A model generated the notes under the pieces. That model saw only the letters and a list, made by a program, of their open reading frames with translations. It did no database searches and was not told the origin of the DNA. Positions 44,880-58,087 of a DNA stretch of 64,000 nt are shown in pieces. The stretch spans positions 43,119,606 through 43,183,605 of the forward strand of contig CAMTDV010000003.1 of NCBI GenBank assembly GCA_947069175.1. The letters run 5' to 3'. How positions within the stretch are numbered: position 1 is the stretch's first letter; the number at the start of each line of letters is the position of its first letter. Origin of the DNA: Scalesia atractyloides. Its lineage: Eukaryota > Streptophyta > Magnoliopsida > Asterales > Asteraceae. The position numbers were made by a program, and so were the translations under genes.

Positions 44880-46075
44880 AGAAAGATATTTCGGTGTATG
44901 TTAGTAAATGTCTGATGTGCTCGAAGATTAAAGCTGAACATCAGAAGCCGTCAGGCTTTTGCAGCAACCATAGATTCCTAAATGGAAATGGGAGTATCTT
45001 ACGATGGACTTTATCACCAAATTACCCCGTATGTCACGTTAACATGACACCATTTGGGTAATTGTGGATTGATTGATTAAGTCTGCTCATTTCTTACCCA
45101 TTAAGGAAATAGACAAAACAGAGAAGATATCGCAGGTGTACCTCAACGAGATTGTAGCCCGCCATGGAGTACTTGTGTCAATTATCTCTGATAGAGATGG
45201 ACGATTTGACTCCAGATTTTGGCAATCTCTTCAGGAGTCACTGGGTTCTCGGTTGGACATGAGTACTACGTACCATCCTCAAACTGATGGTTAGAGCGAA
45301 AGATCCATTCAACCTTTGGAGGGTATGTTGAGAGCGTGTGCGATAGATTTCGGTGGAAGTTGGGATACTCATCTACCATTAGCTGAGTTTTCTTACAACA
45401 ATAGTTATCGCGCGAGTATCAAAGCCGCTCCATTTAAAGCCTTGTACGGAAGGAAGTGTTGATCACCCCTTTGTTGGGCTGAAGTTGGCAAAAGGCAACT
45501 AACCAGACCCGAGCTTATCTAGGTAACCACTAATAAGGTTGCCCAGATCAAGGGAAGGTTGAAAGCTGCCGCGGATCGACAAAAGAGTTATGTAGACAAC
45601 CGAAGGAAACCGTTGTAGTATCAGGTCGACGATTGTGTTATGAAGGTGTCACCTTGGAAAGGTGTTGTTAGGTTTGGTAAGAGGGAAAGCTGAGCCCGCG
45701 TTATATAGGTACTTCAGAAATCCTCTCTCGAGTTGGATCAGTCGCGTATAGGCTTAAGCTACCACAGGGAATTGAGTGGAGTACATGACGTGTTTCTTGT
45801 TTCTAACCTAAAAAAGTGTATGTCTGATGAGACACTGATTATACTCCCTGATGAGGTTCAAGTAGACGATAAACTGAGATTTATCGAGAAACCTCTAGAA
45901 GTTCTTGATTAGAAGATTCAAAAGCTTAGGAGGAGTCAGATTAAGTTAGTCAAGGTTCGCAAGAATTCCAAACGTGGACCCGAGTTCACATTTGAACGAC
46001 AGGACCAGATGCAACAAAATATCCCAATCTCTTTCTGTCTAGTGCGAAATCGAAACCCGTAGAGTAAAAATTTCG
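44837..46075 (+). pseudogene. Integrase and chromodomain-like tail of gypsy-2, decayed
   Basis: YQDIKELYWLPNMKKDISVY and KCLMCSKIKAEHQKPSG give the zinc region. SAHFLPIKEIDK, IISDRDGRFDSRFW and a TYHPQTDG region mark the core. The tail near 45960-46020 reads NSKRGPEFTFERQDQM. Multiple frame breaks. It stops before the polypurine tract. Confidence 0.82.
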
Positions 46076-46090
46076 GGGACGAAATTTCCT

Positions 46091-46104
46091 AAACAAGGGG
46101 AGAC
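46091..46104 (+). other. Polypurine tract of gypsy-2
   Basis: AAACAAGGGGAGAC directly before LTR start TGTGACAACC at 46105. Confidence 0.8.
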
Positions 46105-47329
46105 TGTGACAACCGACTATTTTGAGTCTGTACCGTACTAGTGTGACACGTGTTATGAATAAATAAAGGTAATATTTTATTAAATTTGGTGTTATTTGAT
46201 GGTATTTGATGTGTTGGTAAACACAAACTTTGTTAAAAATTAGGTTGGCAATAATATGATAAACGCTTATCGCGTAAAGAACAAAATGCGAAACGAACGT
46301 TGGTGACCGTCCGATTAATGTTAAAATCCTAAAAATATTCCGTTATGATTAAAATGGTATTTTTAATCATATTCATGAGAAAAATTAACTAAAACGCTTA
46401 AAATCCCTATTTTGTGAATTTAAGCACGCACTGCGCAATACCGCACGTATATTATAAAGTACAGACAACACAGCCAATCTAGGCGAATAAAATATTGTTC
46501 AGCAATATTATGGTGAGTTTATTTCTATAGAATGATAAAAATAATTTAAAACGCCTTAAACAGGATGAAAACGCGAGATAAACAACCCGGTATCCAGTTA
46601 AATACCTTTTTAGCCTAATATATAATATATATGTGTATGTATGAGAGATGTATGTGTGTATGGGGATAGGTGGCGGCCCTAAGGGTGCTCACCTCTTCTC
46701 TTTTCTCTTCCATGATGACAAGTGTTGGATCTAGAAGGAGTGTAATCATTACCACTCCAAGTAATCTTCCATAATAACATTTTCCAAAAAAACAAAATCA
46801 CTTACTTCTTACACTAAGCCGAACACCCATATCCATCTCTAGTTTTGAATTCAAACTTAATATTGAAGATCCAAGTCCATTTCAAGGTGTTTCTAAGTTG
46901 TTTCGAAGATCCAAGGGTGATTTCAAGGAAGAACAAGCTCCATATCATCAAACTTTATCAAAAACCCACCAAAAATCTTGAAGGTATAAATTTACTTTTA
47001 AAACCATGTTCTTGATTCTTGGTGATGATGATAGTGGAAGGTTTCTCTTAATCTTGGAGTTCTTCACAAACTTGAAACTAGTAACAAATGGGTGTTTAAA
47101 CACAATAAAAATGGAAGTATATATGTATATATGTGTGGTCGTGAGTATGTGTATATATGAGTAAGAGGATGTGTTTTTGATTTTGGTTGATTCTTGATTG
47201 ACATGATTCTTGAAAAGTGAATGCATGCATGATCAAAAGGGATTTTTATAAAAGTCTATATGATTAAAGATGAACATGTAAGTAGGTTTTTGGAAGTATA
47301 TGTGCACATGTGTGTGTGTCGTGTATGTG

Positions 47330-47360
<31 letters not shown>

Positions 47361-47843
47361 GCATGCATGTGGTTTTGTTTGTGAGTTCATAAAAACATGA
47401 GAATGTTACATGCATTAATGCTATGAATAATTTGATGATGATTATATGAAAATGATATTGGGATAATATAAAATAAATGTATGTAAGATGCATTTAAGTC
47501 TTGGATGAAGATGATATGATAATCATGCATTAGGTACTTGTACACAAGCATGCATGATGATTCAATGATCATGGGAAGATGAATTTTTATGGTATCATAA
47601 AAGTGAATGAAATCAGAATATAAACATACAAAAATGATGTTATATGATATGTTATGATGATATGAAGTTATGTTAAAAGTTTGGTAGCTTTGCATGCTGT
47701 ACATGTAGCTTAAAAGTAGTAAAATGTGTGAAATTGCATGATTTATGTGACCTACATGAAATCTGTACCAACATGAGTATAAGCACCACTTTATTCAGTA
47801 AATAACATGTGTTAGTTAAAATATCAAGTCGTGACGATTTGGG

Positions 47844-48347
47844 ATGATCATAGTAAAGTTCGGTACAAGACTATGCGTTGAAAACGATAAAAATAGGCTT
47901 TTAAAGTTTGGTATAAGAATATAAACTGACATTTTTTGATATAAATACAAGTATTTTTACTTATATTAAGTATCCTTGGTGATTGGCTAGTCATACGTGA
48001 CTTCCGACGCCCGAAAACATTAAAATACGCATATTTAAACGTACACGAAAACGGATTGTTTAAAAGTGAACTTTGTGTAATATGATATAGTATGGATGAT
48101 CATAGTAAAGTTTGGTACAAGACTATGCGTTGAAAACGATAAAAATAGGCTTTTAAAGTTTGGTATAAGAATATAAACTGACGTTTTTTTGATATAAATA
48201 CAAGTATTTTTACTTATATTAAGTATCCTTGGTGATTGGCTAGTCATACGTGACTTCCGACGCCCGAAAACATTAAAATACGCATATTTAAACGTACACG
48301 AAAACGGATTGTTTAAAAGTGAACTTTGTGTAATATGATATAGTATG
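47844..48347 (+). repeat. 252-bp tandem duplication
   Basis: ATGATCATAGTAAAGTT at 47844 recurs at 48096. The two units (47844-48095, 48096-48347) differ by only a few bases. Absent from the second 1670-bp block and from the left LTR, so it is the youngest of these events. Confidence 0.88.
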
Positions 48348-50521
48348 TGATTATAAGTATATGAAAGCTGATATGTTAAAGTGATGACATCATAGTAGGG
48401 ATTCAAGACTATGCATGTACACTTGTTCGGTTGAAAGGGTAATTCCGTTAAAAGTCACGTTAAGTATGTAACTTATTTGCCAAGCATGAAAATAATACAT
48501 AGGTTAACTTGATGAGTTTTTCCATGTATAAATGCTTTAAAAATGATAAATTTATAAGTTGACAAAATACATGTATTACGATATTCGACGTTTATGTATA
48601 TATATTACGAAGCACAAATCGTAGATATATTGGTTATAAATGAGTGTGATAATGGATATAACATAATGAGGGTCACCAATAAAATCGCTCAAGTCACAAA
48701 ATCTTAAAACATACATATAGGAACACATATATATAAATACACTAACACAATAAAAAATAAAGACTTTTTGAGAAGATCTCAAAGTTATGTGAAAAATTCT
48801 AAGTATTAGAGAAACTTAGGTATTTGTGGAATATTGGTTATTAAATTGTTCCTACTTAGATTAGGACGTTTAGACCAAATTGTGGGATCGCGCTAATATA
48901 AATACGCACCCAAAGGTGAGTGTCAATAACCCCTCTTTTTACTGTTTTATATACGGTTGGGGGAAGAACATGCCTTAAAAGGATAATTATACGTTTTTGT
49001 ATAAAATGACTTTAAATAAATTATTAATATATTTTCATGGAAAATATATGGTTTTGATGAAAATGATATTTGGGTAATATGAAATAAATGTTTTGAATTA
49101 TTTGATGATGATTAGATGAAAATGATATTTGGATAGTATGAAATAAATGTATGTAAGATGCATTTAAGTCTTGGATGAAGATGATATGATAATCATGCAT
49201 TAGATACTTGTACATAAGCAAGCTTGATAATTAAATGATCATGAGATGATGAATTTGTTATGGTATGATAAAAGTAAATGAATTTGGAATATAAACATAC
49301 AAAAATTATGTTATATGATGTGTTATGATGATATGAAGTTATGCCATAAGTTTGGTAGCTTTGCATGTTGTACATGTAGCTTAAAAAGTAGTAAAATGGG
49401 TGAAATTGCATGATTTATGTGACTTACATCAAATCTGCACCAACATGAGCATAAGCACCATTTTATTCAATAAATAACGTGTGTTATGTTAAAATATAAA
49501 GTCATGTCGCTTTGGGTTGATTATAGTAAAGTTCGGTACAAGACTATACGTTAGAAACGGTAATAATCGGCTTTTAAAGTGATTTTTATAAAACTGTTTT
49601 GGATCAAAATATAAACTATTATTTTTATATAAATATAAGTATTTTAAGTTATATTAAGTATCCTTGGTGATTGGCTAGTCATATGTGACTTCCGACACCC
49701 AAAAACGTTACCGAAAACTTTACCGAAAACGTTAAAATACGCATATTTCAACGTACATGAAAATGGATTGTTAAAGAGTAAACTTTGTGTAATATGATAT
49801 ATTATGTGATTATAAGTATATGAAAGGCTTATGTTAAAGTGATGACATGATAGTAGGGATTTAAGACTACGCATGTACAATTGTACGGTTGAAATGGTAA
49901 TTCAGTTAAAAGTCACGTTAATTATGTAACTTATTTGTCGAGCATGAAAATAATACATAAGTTAACTTGATGAGTTATTTCATGTATAAATTCTTTAAAA
50001 ATGATAAAATATATAAGTTGACAAAATACGTGTATTACGATATTCGATAATATGTTTACGTTTATGTATATATATTACGAAGCACAAATCGTAGATATAT
50101 TGCTTATAAACGGGTGTGATAATGGATATAACATAATGAGGGTCACCAATAAAATCATTCAAGTCGCAAAATCTTAAAACATATATATATGAAACATATA
50201 CATAAATACCCCAACACAATAAAAAAAAGACTTTTTGAGAAATTTCAAAATTATGTGAAAAATTCTACATATTGGAGAAAACTTAGGTATTTTGTGGAAT
50301 ATTTGGTTATTAAATAATTTCAACTTAAATTAGGACGTGTAGATCAAATTGTGGGATCGTGCTAATATAAATACGCACCAAAGGTGAGTCACTAACCCTC
50401 TTTTTACTATTTTATATACGTTTTCGGGGAAGAACACGACTTTAAAGGATAATTATATGGTTTTGTATAAAATATGTCTTTAAATAAATTATTAATATAT
50501 TTTCACGGAAAATATATGGTT

Positions 50522-50676
50522 TGATGAATATAAGTATACGTTTCGGGGAGAAACGGGTTTTGATGAATATAAATATATGTTTTGGGGAGAAACGGGTTTT
50601 GATGAATATAAATATACGTTTTAGGGAGAATCAGGTATTGATCGACATATATATGTTTCGGGGAGAAACGAGGATT
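50522..50676 (+). repeat. 39-bp minisatellite in right gypsy-2 LTR
   Basis: Units start at 50522, 50561, 50600 and 50639. Each holds TGATGAATATAARTATA followed by a GTTTCGGGGAGAAACG inverted-repeat half. Confidence 0.85.
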
Positions 50677-51508
50677 ATTACGGTCTTTGGTGTAAAACGA
50701 CCATGTAGATTTAAAAAAGTTTAAATCTAAGTTGTGACGAATTTGTTCAATCTCAAGAGAGTAAGTATCGTATTGGCTTACGTGTCGATAGGTACTTCAG
50801 GAATTTCGCACAAAACAAAATATTAAATTTATCAAATTTTAGTAGGATATACATATTGTTAATGAGGCAGGCATTATAAGTGGTCCATTGGGGGAACTTG
50901 CGCAAATTTTGCCGTTCAATCATTAATACTGTACGCGTGGAATTGCTAACACATCTATTGGGTTGACCACCCCATCGAGACCGGTAGCTCCTTGTCAAGT
51001 CAAGCGACGAATTTATATTTTGTTATTGTCTAGCTTTGATTATACCCTTATTGTTAATATATAGCTCGTACGTCTTGCAAACTTACGAATCTGAACATTT
51101 GATGCTAGAAAATTTTCCTTGGATCAAATTATTTATAATTTGAATATGTGAACTCACCCTCCTTTGTGTTGACACTTGATTTTAACATGTTCATCAGACA
51201 CATGAGTTCGGCTTCTGGAATTTAGCGTATCTAGTGGTTGTTGATGCATGTTGTGTTAAATAATAGTTGGACAACTTTTAAAACTATTTTGGAACCAAGT
51301 GTGTACTAAAATCCATAAGGATCAGGACAACTTAACTATGTTGTGGTTGTGGTTGTGGTTGTGTTTAAACTTTAAGCTTTAAATTATGTTTTAGTTAAGT
51401 TGAATGTTCAAAAATAAATATTGCATTGTCCACCAAGATACTTATGGGCACCAACTTCCGTCACCACTACGTTTGTATTTCCGCTGCGACGTTTTTTGGG
51501 GTGTGACA

Positions 51509-51821
51509 GAAGTTGGCATCAGTGCCAATGGTTGTTAGCGAACTTGATGTTTTCGGGGAAAACTCTAGACTTCAACTAGTGAATTTTGAGAAATTAAATC
51601 CTAAAATTCGCGAAGCCAATAATTTGAAACAAACATGGATTTTGATCATTATGAAAACTATAAAGAGTTTATGTGCATACACGTTAATCTGTTTATTTTT
51701 GCCTTATGTGTTATTTGTCATTTGAACACATACTTACTTTGTACGGTTACATTGTGTCACAGATGTCGCACACACACGAGATTATCGAGATAACATCAAA
51801 TCAGAGAAGTAAGAATGACTT
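51509..51821 (+). other. Start of a second gypsy-2 internal region
   Basis: Primer site TTGGCATCAGTGCC (51513-51526), then sequence matching 40205-40470 including the ORF0 start (ATG 51763, MSHTHEIIEI). It diverges after about 51790 and is cut by copia C at 51822. GACTT (51817-51821) would be the left target duplication. Confidence 0.8.
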
Positions 51822-52208
51822 TGTTGGTGCATAATGTCTATTGCCTACATCTTAGGGTTGTGTTTTCATCATGTAATAGGGCGAGAATGTTAGATTTCAT
51901 ATTGTTTGTATTTATCTTTGCACGAAGGTTGATTCTACCTTCGCACGAAGGTAAACTACCTTCGTGCGATGCTAAACTACCCTCGCACGAAGGTAGCATG
52001 TCTATATATAGCTAGTGTGAGGTGTTAGTGAGTAGAACTTTAGCGACTAAGATGGCTAAGCTCTGATCATTTATAACTGTTAAAAATTGAATGAAATCAG
52101 TTAATTGATGAAATAATCTTGTTAATTGTCACTAATTCATATGAATTCCGCACGTTTTGACTAGATACTCAAATTACGACCTTTTCTATTGGACAAAACG
52201 ATCCTACA
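51822..52208 (+). repeat. 5' LTR of element C
   Basis: 387 bp, TGTTGGTGC to ATCCTACA, next to the primer site. TATA box TATATATA at 52003-52010. Directly upstream lie dyad repeats: a perfect 18-bp TACCTTCGCACGAAGGTA at 51936-51953, and partial ones at about 51916-51929, 51958-51969 and 51981-51994. Confidence 0.82.
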
Positions 52209-52210
52209 AG

Positions 52211-52222
52211 TGGTATCAGAGC
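52211..52222 (+). other. Primer-binding site of element C
   Basis: TGGTATCAGAGC, two bases after the LTR end, initiator tRNA-Met type. Confidence 0.9.
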
Positions 52223-52671
52223 ATAAGGAGCCTGATTTGAAGACAATTATTCAAGATTCAGCCTAGAAGACTTCTTATTCTAGTCATTCTTCACTTTTAA
52301 AAATGAATCCATGGTCAAAATGAACTGATTTACAAGTATCATACATAAAAACTTGTTTAGATAAACCCTTGAGAAAATCAAAGCTGAAAACTAACGAATT
52401 CATATTGAAAATTGCAAAAAATGTCAAGTTTTGAACCTACCTTTGCACGAGGATGAATCTATCTTCGCACGAACATAATTTTACCTTCGCATGAAGATAC
52501 TTTTATCTTTGCACGAAGATAAAAATTAGTAAAAGTTTAAAATCTGTTACCTTCGCACGAAGATAAGTCTATCTTCACACGAAGATAAATCAAGTTTTAA
52601 AAATTTTACTTCACTCGAACCGAAATCTTAATCGTTTTAGCATTTAACGTTGTTTCAGGATGGTAAAATGG
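52223..52671 (+). repeat. Leader of element C with covarying dyad repeats
   Basis: Non-coding. Between 52440 and 52590 lie six or so units: T/A-arm type at 52504-52521 and 52570-52587 (TATCTTC...GAAGATA), and mixed-arm units at 52481-52500 and 52547-52566, where left arm ACC faces right arm GAT. The mixed units show that arm matching is a tendency, not a rule. Confidence 0.75.
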
Positions 52672-55600
52672 AGACGAATTTTACAACAAAATTGCTATGT
52701 GAACTGTGAATGTATGAGCTGCAACCGCAGAATATGAATTTGGAGAATGAAATGGGGACAATGGTGATACCCCGAAAGTTGATGAACTTGGAGGATTATG
52801 ACACTTGGAGTGAACGGTTTGTTAATTGGGTACAAGCGAACCATTTAACTGCTGGTTTGCTATAGAAGAAAAATATACCATACCAATTGGGGAAAATGAA
52901 TTGGAGAAGACGTTGACTCAGTTCACACCGGCTGAAAAAGAAAAATTCATCAATGAGAAGAAAATGATGAGCATACTGCAACAATCAATTAAAGAAGATA
53001 TCTTAGCATTGTTGCAACATGATGATAACTCACAATCATTATGGAATGCATTAAGGTTGAAGTTCCAAGGAAGCTCACAAATGAGGAAGAGCAAAAAGGC
53101 ACTGCCTAGAAAAGAGTTCTATATTTTCAACCTTTTGAAAGGCGAAACTATGGAGTAGTTGATCGAGCATTACTGTCACCTAGTTGTTCAAATGAAGAGG
53201 TGGGGAATTCCGAAAACAAATGAGGAGTTAGTCGACAAGTTGGCAGATGCATTACTGGAGGGAGAGTGGACTACGTACTTGACGATACTAAAAAATGGAG
53301 AAGAGTATAGTAGTTACAGCTTATCAAAGTTCATAGAAAAACTTGAAGGTCATGAACTTGAAATGAAGAAGATGGCCAAATCAAAAGTGCTCAAATGTAA
53401 CAAGATGTAAACCTTTACTTTAAAGGCAGATTTGTTGGTGTTCAAAGTCCGAAAGTACAAACCGCCTTTAGTACTGATAGTTCTGCAAGTCCATCTTCTA
53501 ATCAATCCAATTTCCAGTCATTTCTAACTTTGAACCAAATTCACCCAAAACACCTTAGTTTTCATAAAGCTCAAATAGTTTCCAAAGTCAACAATCTGGT
53601 CAATCAACCTCAAGCCAGAGGATTCTACAGTGTAACATAGCTGTGAATCTCCAAAACACACAAGATTTAACGAACATACCGCCAAGCAGCACATGTCATT
53701 GCTCACATCTGTTCTTGAATCTTACGAAAGTCTGGTTGTTGGGAAGATAGGAAATCTAGATATGACCAAGGAAGATTATGATCAGATAGATTCAGAAGAA
53801 TTAGATCTTATTAACATCAAATGGTGCATGGCTTCTATAGTTCGAATTGCTCAGAAATTTATGGAGATTAAGCTTGGATTCGACAAATCTAAAGTTACAT
53901 GTTTCAGATGCAGAGAGAAAGGATATTTCAAACAAGAATGTACAAACCAAGAAGTCAACAGTAATCAAAGTCCTTTTGGTGATGATTACTACAAGAAAGC
54001 TATCTATCATAATTCGTCGCCACCACAATCAAATTCAAGGATGATTCAAATAGAAGACGGTTCATCTAATGCTAAAGACAAAACTTTAGTAGTCGCCCAA
54101 GAAGACGAAGGATTTAACTAGAGCAAGTATATTTCTAAAAACAAAAGTCTCGCACTTCTCGTAGAGATAATTGAAGATCCTGAACATGAAACAGAATAAT
54201 ATTTTAAAGCAGTATTCGATGAAGCTTTTAAGGAAGTTGTTATTGAAGGATATATTCATGAACAACGTGCTGAAGAAGAGTATATATTGCATAATGCTTT
54301 TAGAAATCTGATTCCACCTAATTTGTTTCCATCTTTTTAGGATATTTTGATTCAATTTATCAAGTGCAAGTAGAAGAGGAATCAAATTCTGAATGTGTGG
54401 AATTGATAGGTGTGTAGAAATAGATGAATGCCGAGAATTTAACAAAGATTGCAAACAAAGCAATGATGGAAAACCTTAAAAAGGTAGTTTCTAATGAATT
54501 CAAGGAAGAGTCAGTGACTGATTTGTCAAAGAGTCGGTAAGGGAGATTTTCAAAGTTCAGGTTGTTGAGGTTGAAAAACCATGCAAGAGATGCCAAGAAT
54601 CTTGCAAGGAATGTGTCAAGAAAGATAAAAACTTTTCTGAACTGAAAAAACTTTCTGATAATTTGTCAAGTGATTATAACGAAACTAAACAAGCTTATGA
54701 CAAATTATCTAAAGCAATTAAACAATATGATAAAGGTTAACAGTGAAGATAGTGCAATTTTGTCCCAATGCTTATAGCAACTATTAGGGACAAACAAATG
54801 GCAATTAACATTCATCTTAAAAAATTTCTGAACTAAAAAAAGAGCTTGAAAAAATGAAAATTGAAATGGAAAGGGTTAACAAATTATTAATCCGTTATTT
54901 CACCAGTTCATATGTCATTGATCATATTCTTCCAAAAATTGAAAAGGAAGAAAATGATAAGAACGGTAAGAACAAAAGTGTTGGTTACAACCGTGTTCCA
55001 CCACCCATGTGGGAAAGCTATGCTAGAAAGAAACCAAAAGGGGTGGAAAAAGCGCTCAATCTAAATTTGAAAACTGACAAGAAAAATGAGTTGCCTGAGA
55101 ACATTGATGTAACATACACAAAAACAGACAATGAATGTGAATCTGATGTGGTTAAAACTGTTGTTGAAAAGGTTTTGGGAAGTGAAAGTGATAGCACAGA
55201 GTATGAAAGTGTTGAGTCGATCTTGGAGAAAACTAGTTCAAGTTCACTATCTAAAGATGAGGAGAGCTTCATAAGAACTATCTTGATAAATTAGATTTTA
55301 GTGCGGATGATGATTCTACATTGGTTGCTTACACCATGAAAGGATCAAACAAACTATATTCTGATCAAGAATTTCTGATTCAGAATGTGAATCTTGAAAA
55401 AGTGGAACAAATGTTTAAGCTAACAAAAACCTATCTTTCTAAAGTGGAAATTTGAATAAGTCTTACTACTCAAAAACCAAAAGTTTTTGGAAAAATGATC
55501 GCAAAGGTAAAAATTATCCTGAAAAAAAACGTAAAGGGTTGGGGTATGTTAAGAAGAAAAATGATAAGTTTTAAAAATCAAATTTTCAAAAGAAAGTATT

Positions 55601-55990
55601 TGTGTTTGTTTCAAGCATGGTAAGTGAAAAAGAAAGGTTGGGAAAGGAACAATCAAATGCGAGTTCCATGCAGAAAAGAAACGTCGTGAGCAGAATTTAA
55701 GTTCATCTACTGATTGTGACAGTAAAACATGTTGGAAATGTAACAAAGTTGGGCAGCTTGCACGACATTGTACTCAAAACAACTTAAAATCTGTTTACAA
55801 CGCAAAGATATCCATAGAAGATGTGAGACAAAAAAAACCTAAGATTGTTCCAAAACAGATCTTAAAAAGAAATAAAAAATCGAACAAAATTGTGAAACCA
55901 ATAATTCTAAATGTTTCAAAATCTGAAATTGGTGAAACTTCAACCAAAACCAAACAAAAGGATTCAAAATTTTATTCGAAATAGGCAATT
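52672..55990 (+). pseudogene. gag: gag of copia element C, decayed
   Basis: ATG at 52672 (METNFTTKLL). Capsid-like parts: NLEDYDTWSERFVNWVQ, LLQHDDNSQSLWNALRLKFQ (about 53007-53070), then ADALLEGEWTTYLTILKNGE. Later SEELDLINIKWCMASIVRIA and knuckle CFRCREKGYFKQEC (53900-53941), with Tyr for His. A Lys/Glu-rich extension contains NRVPPPMWESYARKKPKG (about 54990-55045) and a Ser/Glu-rich stretch. A second knuckle CWKCNKVGQLARHC (55730-55771) has Gln for His. Many stops. Confidence 0.8.
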
Positions 55991-56152
55991 CTAAAAACAC
56001 AAACTTGGGTGGTTAAAGCCAAAACATCTTCTGTAGAAATCAAAACACCCGTTAAATCTAAATTTAAAAAGGATGTTAATGTCAAAGTTCCAATGTTTTA
56101 TATTCTGAACCTACCTAAGACCGAGAAGGATTGGGTTTCCCTGTTTAAGTAA

Positions 56153-57690
56153 TTGCTAATTGCTTGTGCAGGGGCTCCCAAGGTCAATCATATCAAATGG
56201 ATAATGAACAGTGGAGCTTCTCATCACATGACAGGAATGCTAGCCTTACTCTATGATCGTGGAGGCTATGCAGGGTTCGCTAGAAATCAAGGTGGAAGGA
56301 TTGTTGCAGAAGGAAAACTTTCCAATGGAGTGGTTTCCTTTGACAGAGTGAACTACATTGCTGAATTGGAGGGCAATTTACTAAGCATTTCACAAATTTG
56401 TGATAAGAAGTTTACAACGCACTTCAATGATAAAGAATGCTTAATTCTGAAGCCGGGATTCAAAATTCCTGAGGAGTGGATTCTCATGCGCGCTCCTCGA
56501 GAGAATGATCTTTATGTTCTAGACATGAGTGTCACATCCACAAATCTAAGTCAACACAATGTTTTGTCACAAAAGCAAATGAAAAAGAATCGATCTTATG
56601 GCATTCAATAATGGGGCATATCCATTTGAGAAAAATGAATTATCTGGTGCACAATAATATAGTGGAGGGTGTTAACCTCAAAAGTTTCCATCTGAATGAT
56701 GATTGTCTTAGTTGCAAAAAGAGGAAACAACATAAGAAATCACACACGAGAAAACTTATGAATTCTATCAAATTACCACTAGAGAGGCATCATATGGATC
56801 TTTTCGGGCCAGTAAACGTCAAAAGCATATCTGGTGATCTATACTGCCTTGTTGTGACAGATGACTATTCGAGATTGCCGTGGGTTATTTTCCAGGATAG
56901 TAAAGATGAGACATTTGACAATCTTATGGTTCTCTTCAGAAAGTTAGAGAACTTGTACCACCTTCCACTTAGACGAATACGAAGTGATAATGGTACTGAG
57001 TTTAAAAATAATTGAATGCTCGAATTCTATAATGACAAAGGTATTCTTCACGAATTCAGTGCCCCTTATACTTTGCAACAAAATGGAGTAGCTGAACGTA
57101 AGAATCAAACTCGCATTGAAACTGCATGCACAATGCTTGCTGATTCAAAGTTACCTGTTAATTTCTAGAGCGAAGCTGTTGCCTCTGCATGTTACACGTT
57201 GAATGGGGTTTTAACCATCAAGGCACATAAAAGACATGTTTCGAACTGTTTAACCAACGAAAGCCGAACTTTGAGTTTTTGGAACCATTTGGATCTCCAT
57301 GTACGGTCATTGACCCGGATGGTAAATTTAGTGCCAGATCTTTGGAGGGATTTTTCATAGGATATGCAAGTCCGTTGAGAAGAGTGTATTTGCCAAGTCT
57401 AATTCAAGTTATTCTTGCTCAACATGTTGATTGTCAGAAGTATACATTGCCTACTTAAAAGCCTAGTAAATCCTAGATGTTCAAATACGAGAGTTTATGG
57501 AATTATTTCGATCTGGAAAAAGAACCAAATGAAGAGGAACTTGTGTTGTTGTATCAACAACAACAATCGTCTAATCAAGAACAAGTTCCAAGACTGATAG
57601 TGGTCACTCAACCATCTATTGGCATAAATGATTCTGGAACAGACCCGAGCACGAAACAGAACTCGTCATCGTACCAGTAGTGAATGCCAT
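56153..57690 (+). pseudogene. pol: Protease and integrase of copia element C
   Basis: Protease region at 56198-56237 reads WIMNSGASHHMTG; the catalytic Asp of DSGA is Asn here. The pre-integrase zinc part is MGHIHLRKMNYLVHNN ... CLSCKKRKQHKK (56611-56745). Integrase core: HHMDLFGPVNV, TDDYSRLPWV, RSDNGTEFKN (to 57015), stop, then QQNGVAERKNQTRIE (about 57077-57120) and a W-to-stop change after LPVNF. The C-terminal linker to 57690 is in pieces. Confidence 0.82.
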
Positions 57691-58087
57691 AGAACCCACT
57701 TTCGACCAATCTGACGATTCTGATTCAGATGCTGGGCCGACATATGATCGTGATGGTGAATCCAGCCCCGATGAAGTTTCTGAGCAGATAACAAGTTTGT
57801 TAAATTAATCTACAGGTTCTAATGATCAGAATGAAGCTTCAACTAGTAATCAGGTTGCTGAACTGAACATTAAAAATTTGGAAAGCAAAGTAATGTTCCT
57901 AATATAGTAATACCGAGAAATTTGTCTTACCACCCATTAGAGAATATTATTGGAGAGCTGCAAGTTGGAGTTAAACGTGCAATTAGATTAACAAGGATCT
58001 TAGTTGTTTTTATTCCAAAATTGCATCAATTCAAGATATGTGCTTACATCGTTGTTTTATTTCGCAGATTGAGCCGAAATCAAATTA
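57691..58087 (+). other. Linker between integrase and RT of element C
   Basis: Acidic, Ser/Asp-rich coding remnants (for example DSDAGPTYDRDGESSPDEVS) in broken frames. No recognisable domain. Confidence 0.5.

Larger units (their letters stand above)
47410..50750 (+). repeat. 1670-bp tandem duplication inside the gypsy-2 LTR
   Basis: The segment beginning ATGTAAGATGCATTTAAGTC at 47481 recurs at 49151, an offset of 1670 bp, and similarity continues to about 49050 and 50520. The left LTR has only one copy (37728 onward). The copy junction near 49060-49090 lies in GATGA-rich sequence that recurs. Confidence 0.8.
46105..51508 (+). repeat. Right LTR of gypsy-2, 5.4 kb, internally duplicated
   Basis: 5404 bp from TGTGACAACC to GGGGTGTGACA. 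The length is inflated by a tandem duplication of 1670 bp and, inside it, a 252-bp tandem duplication. Without them the LTR would be about 3.5 kb. Dinucleotide runs at about 47310-47370. Very AT-rich; no gene. Confidence 0.85.
37647..51821 (+). mobile_element. Second chromodomain gypsy array (gypsy-2), decayed
   Basis: Plus strand: truncated LTR (37647-40186), internal region (40187-46104), second LTR (46105-51508), then a second primer site and the start of another internal region (51509-51821) cut by copia C. The order LTR-INT-LTR-INT again implies a tandem array. Coding parts are full of stops and frameshifts, so it is older than the Tekay-like array. The integrase tail keeps a GPEFTFERQDQM motif related to that array. 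Confidence 0.8.

Noticed and set aside
46948..50219. Tyr/Ile/His-rich minus-strand open frames in the gypsy-2 LTR
   Set aside because: AT-rich LTR sequence with TATATA and CATACA runs; no domain, and frames are not kept between the duplicated blocks.
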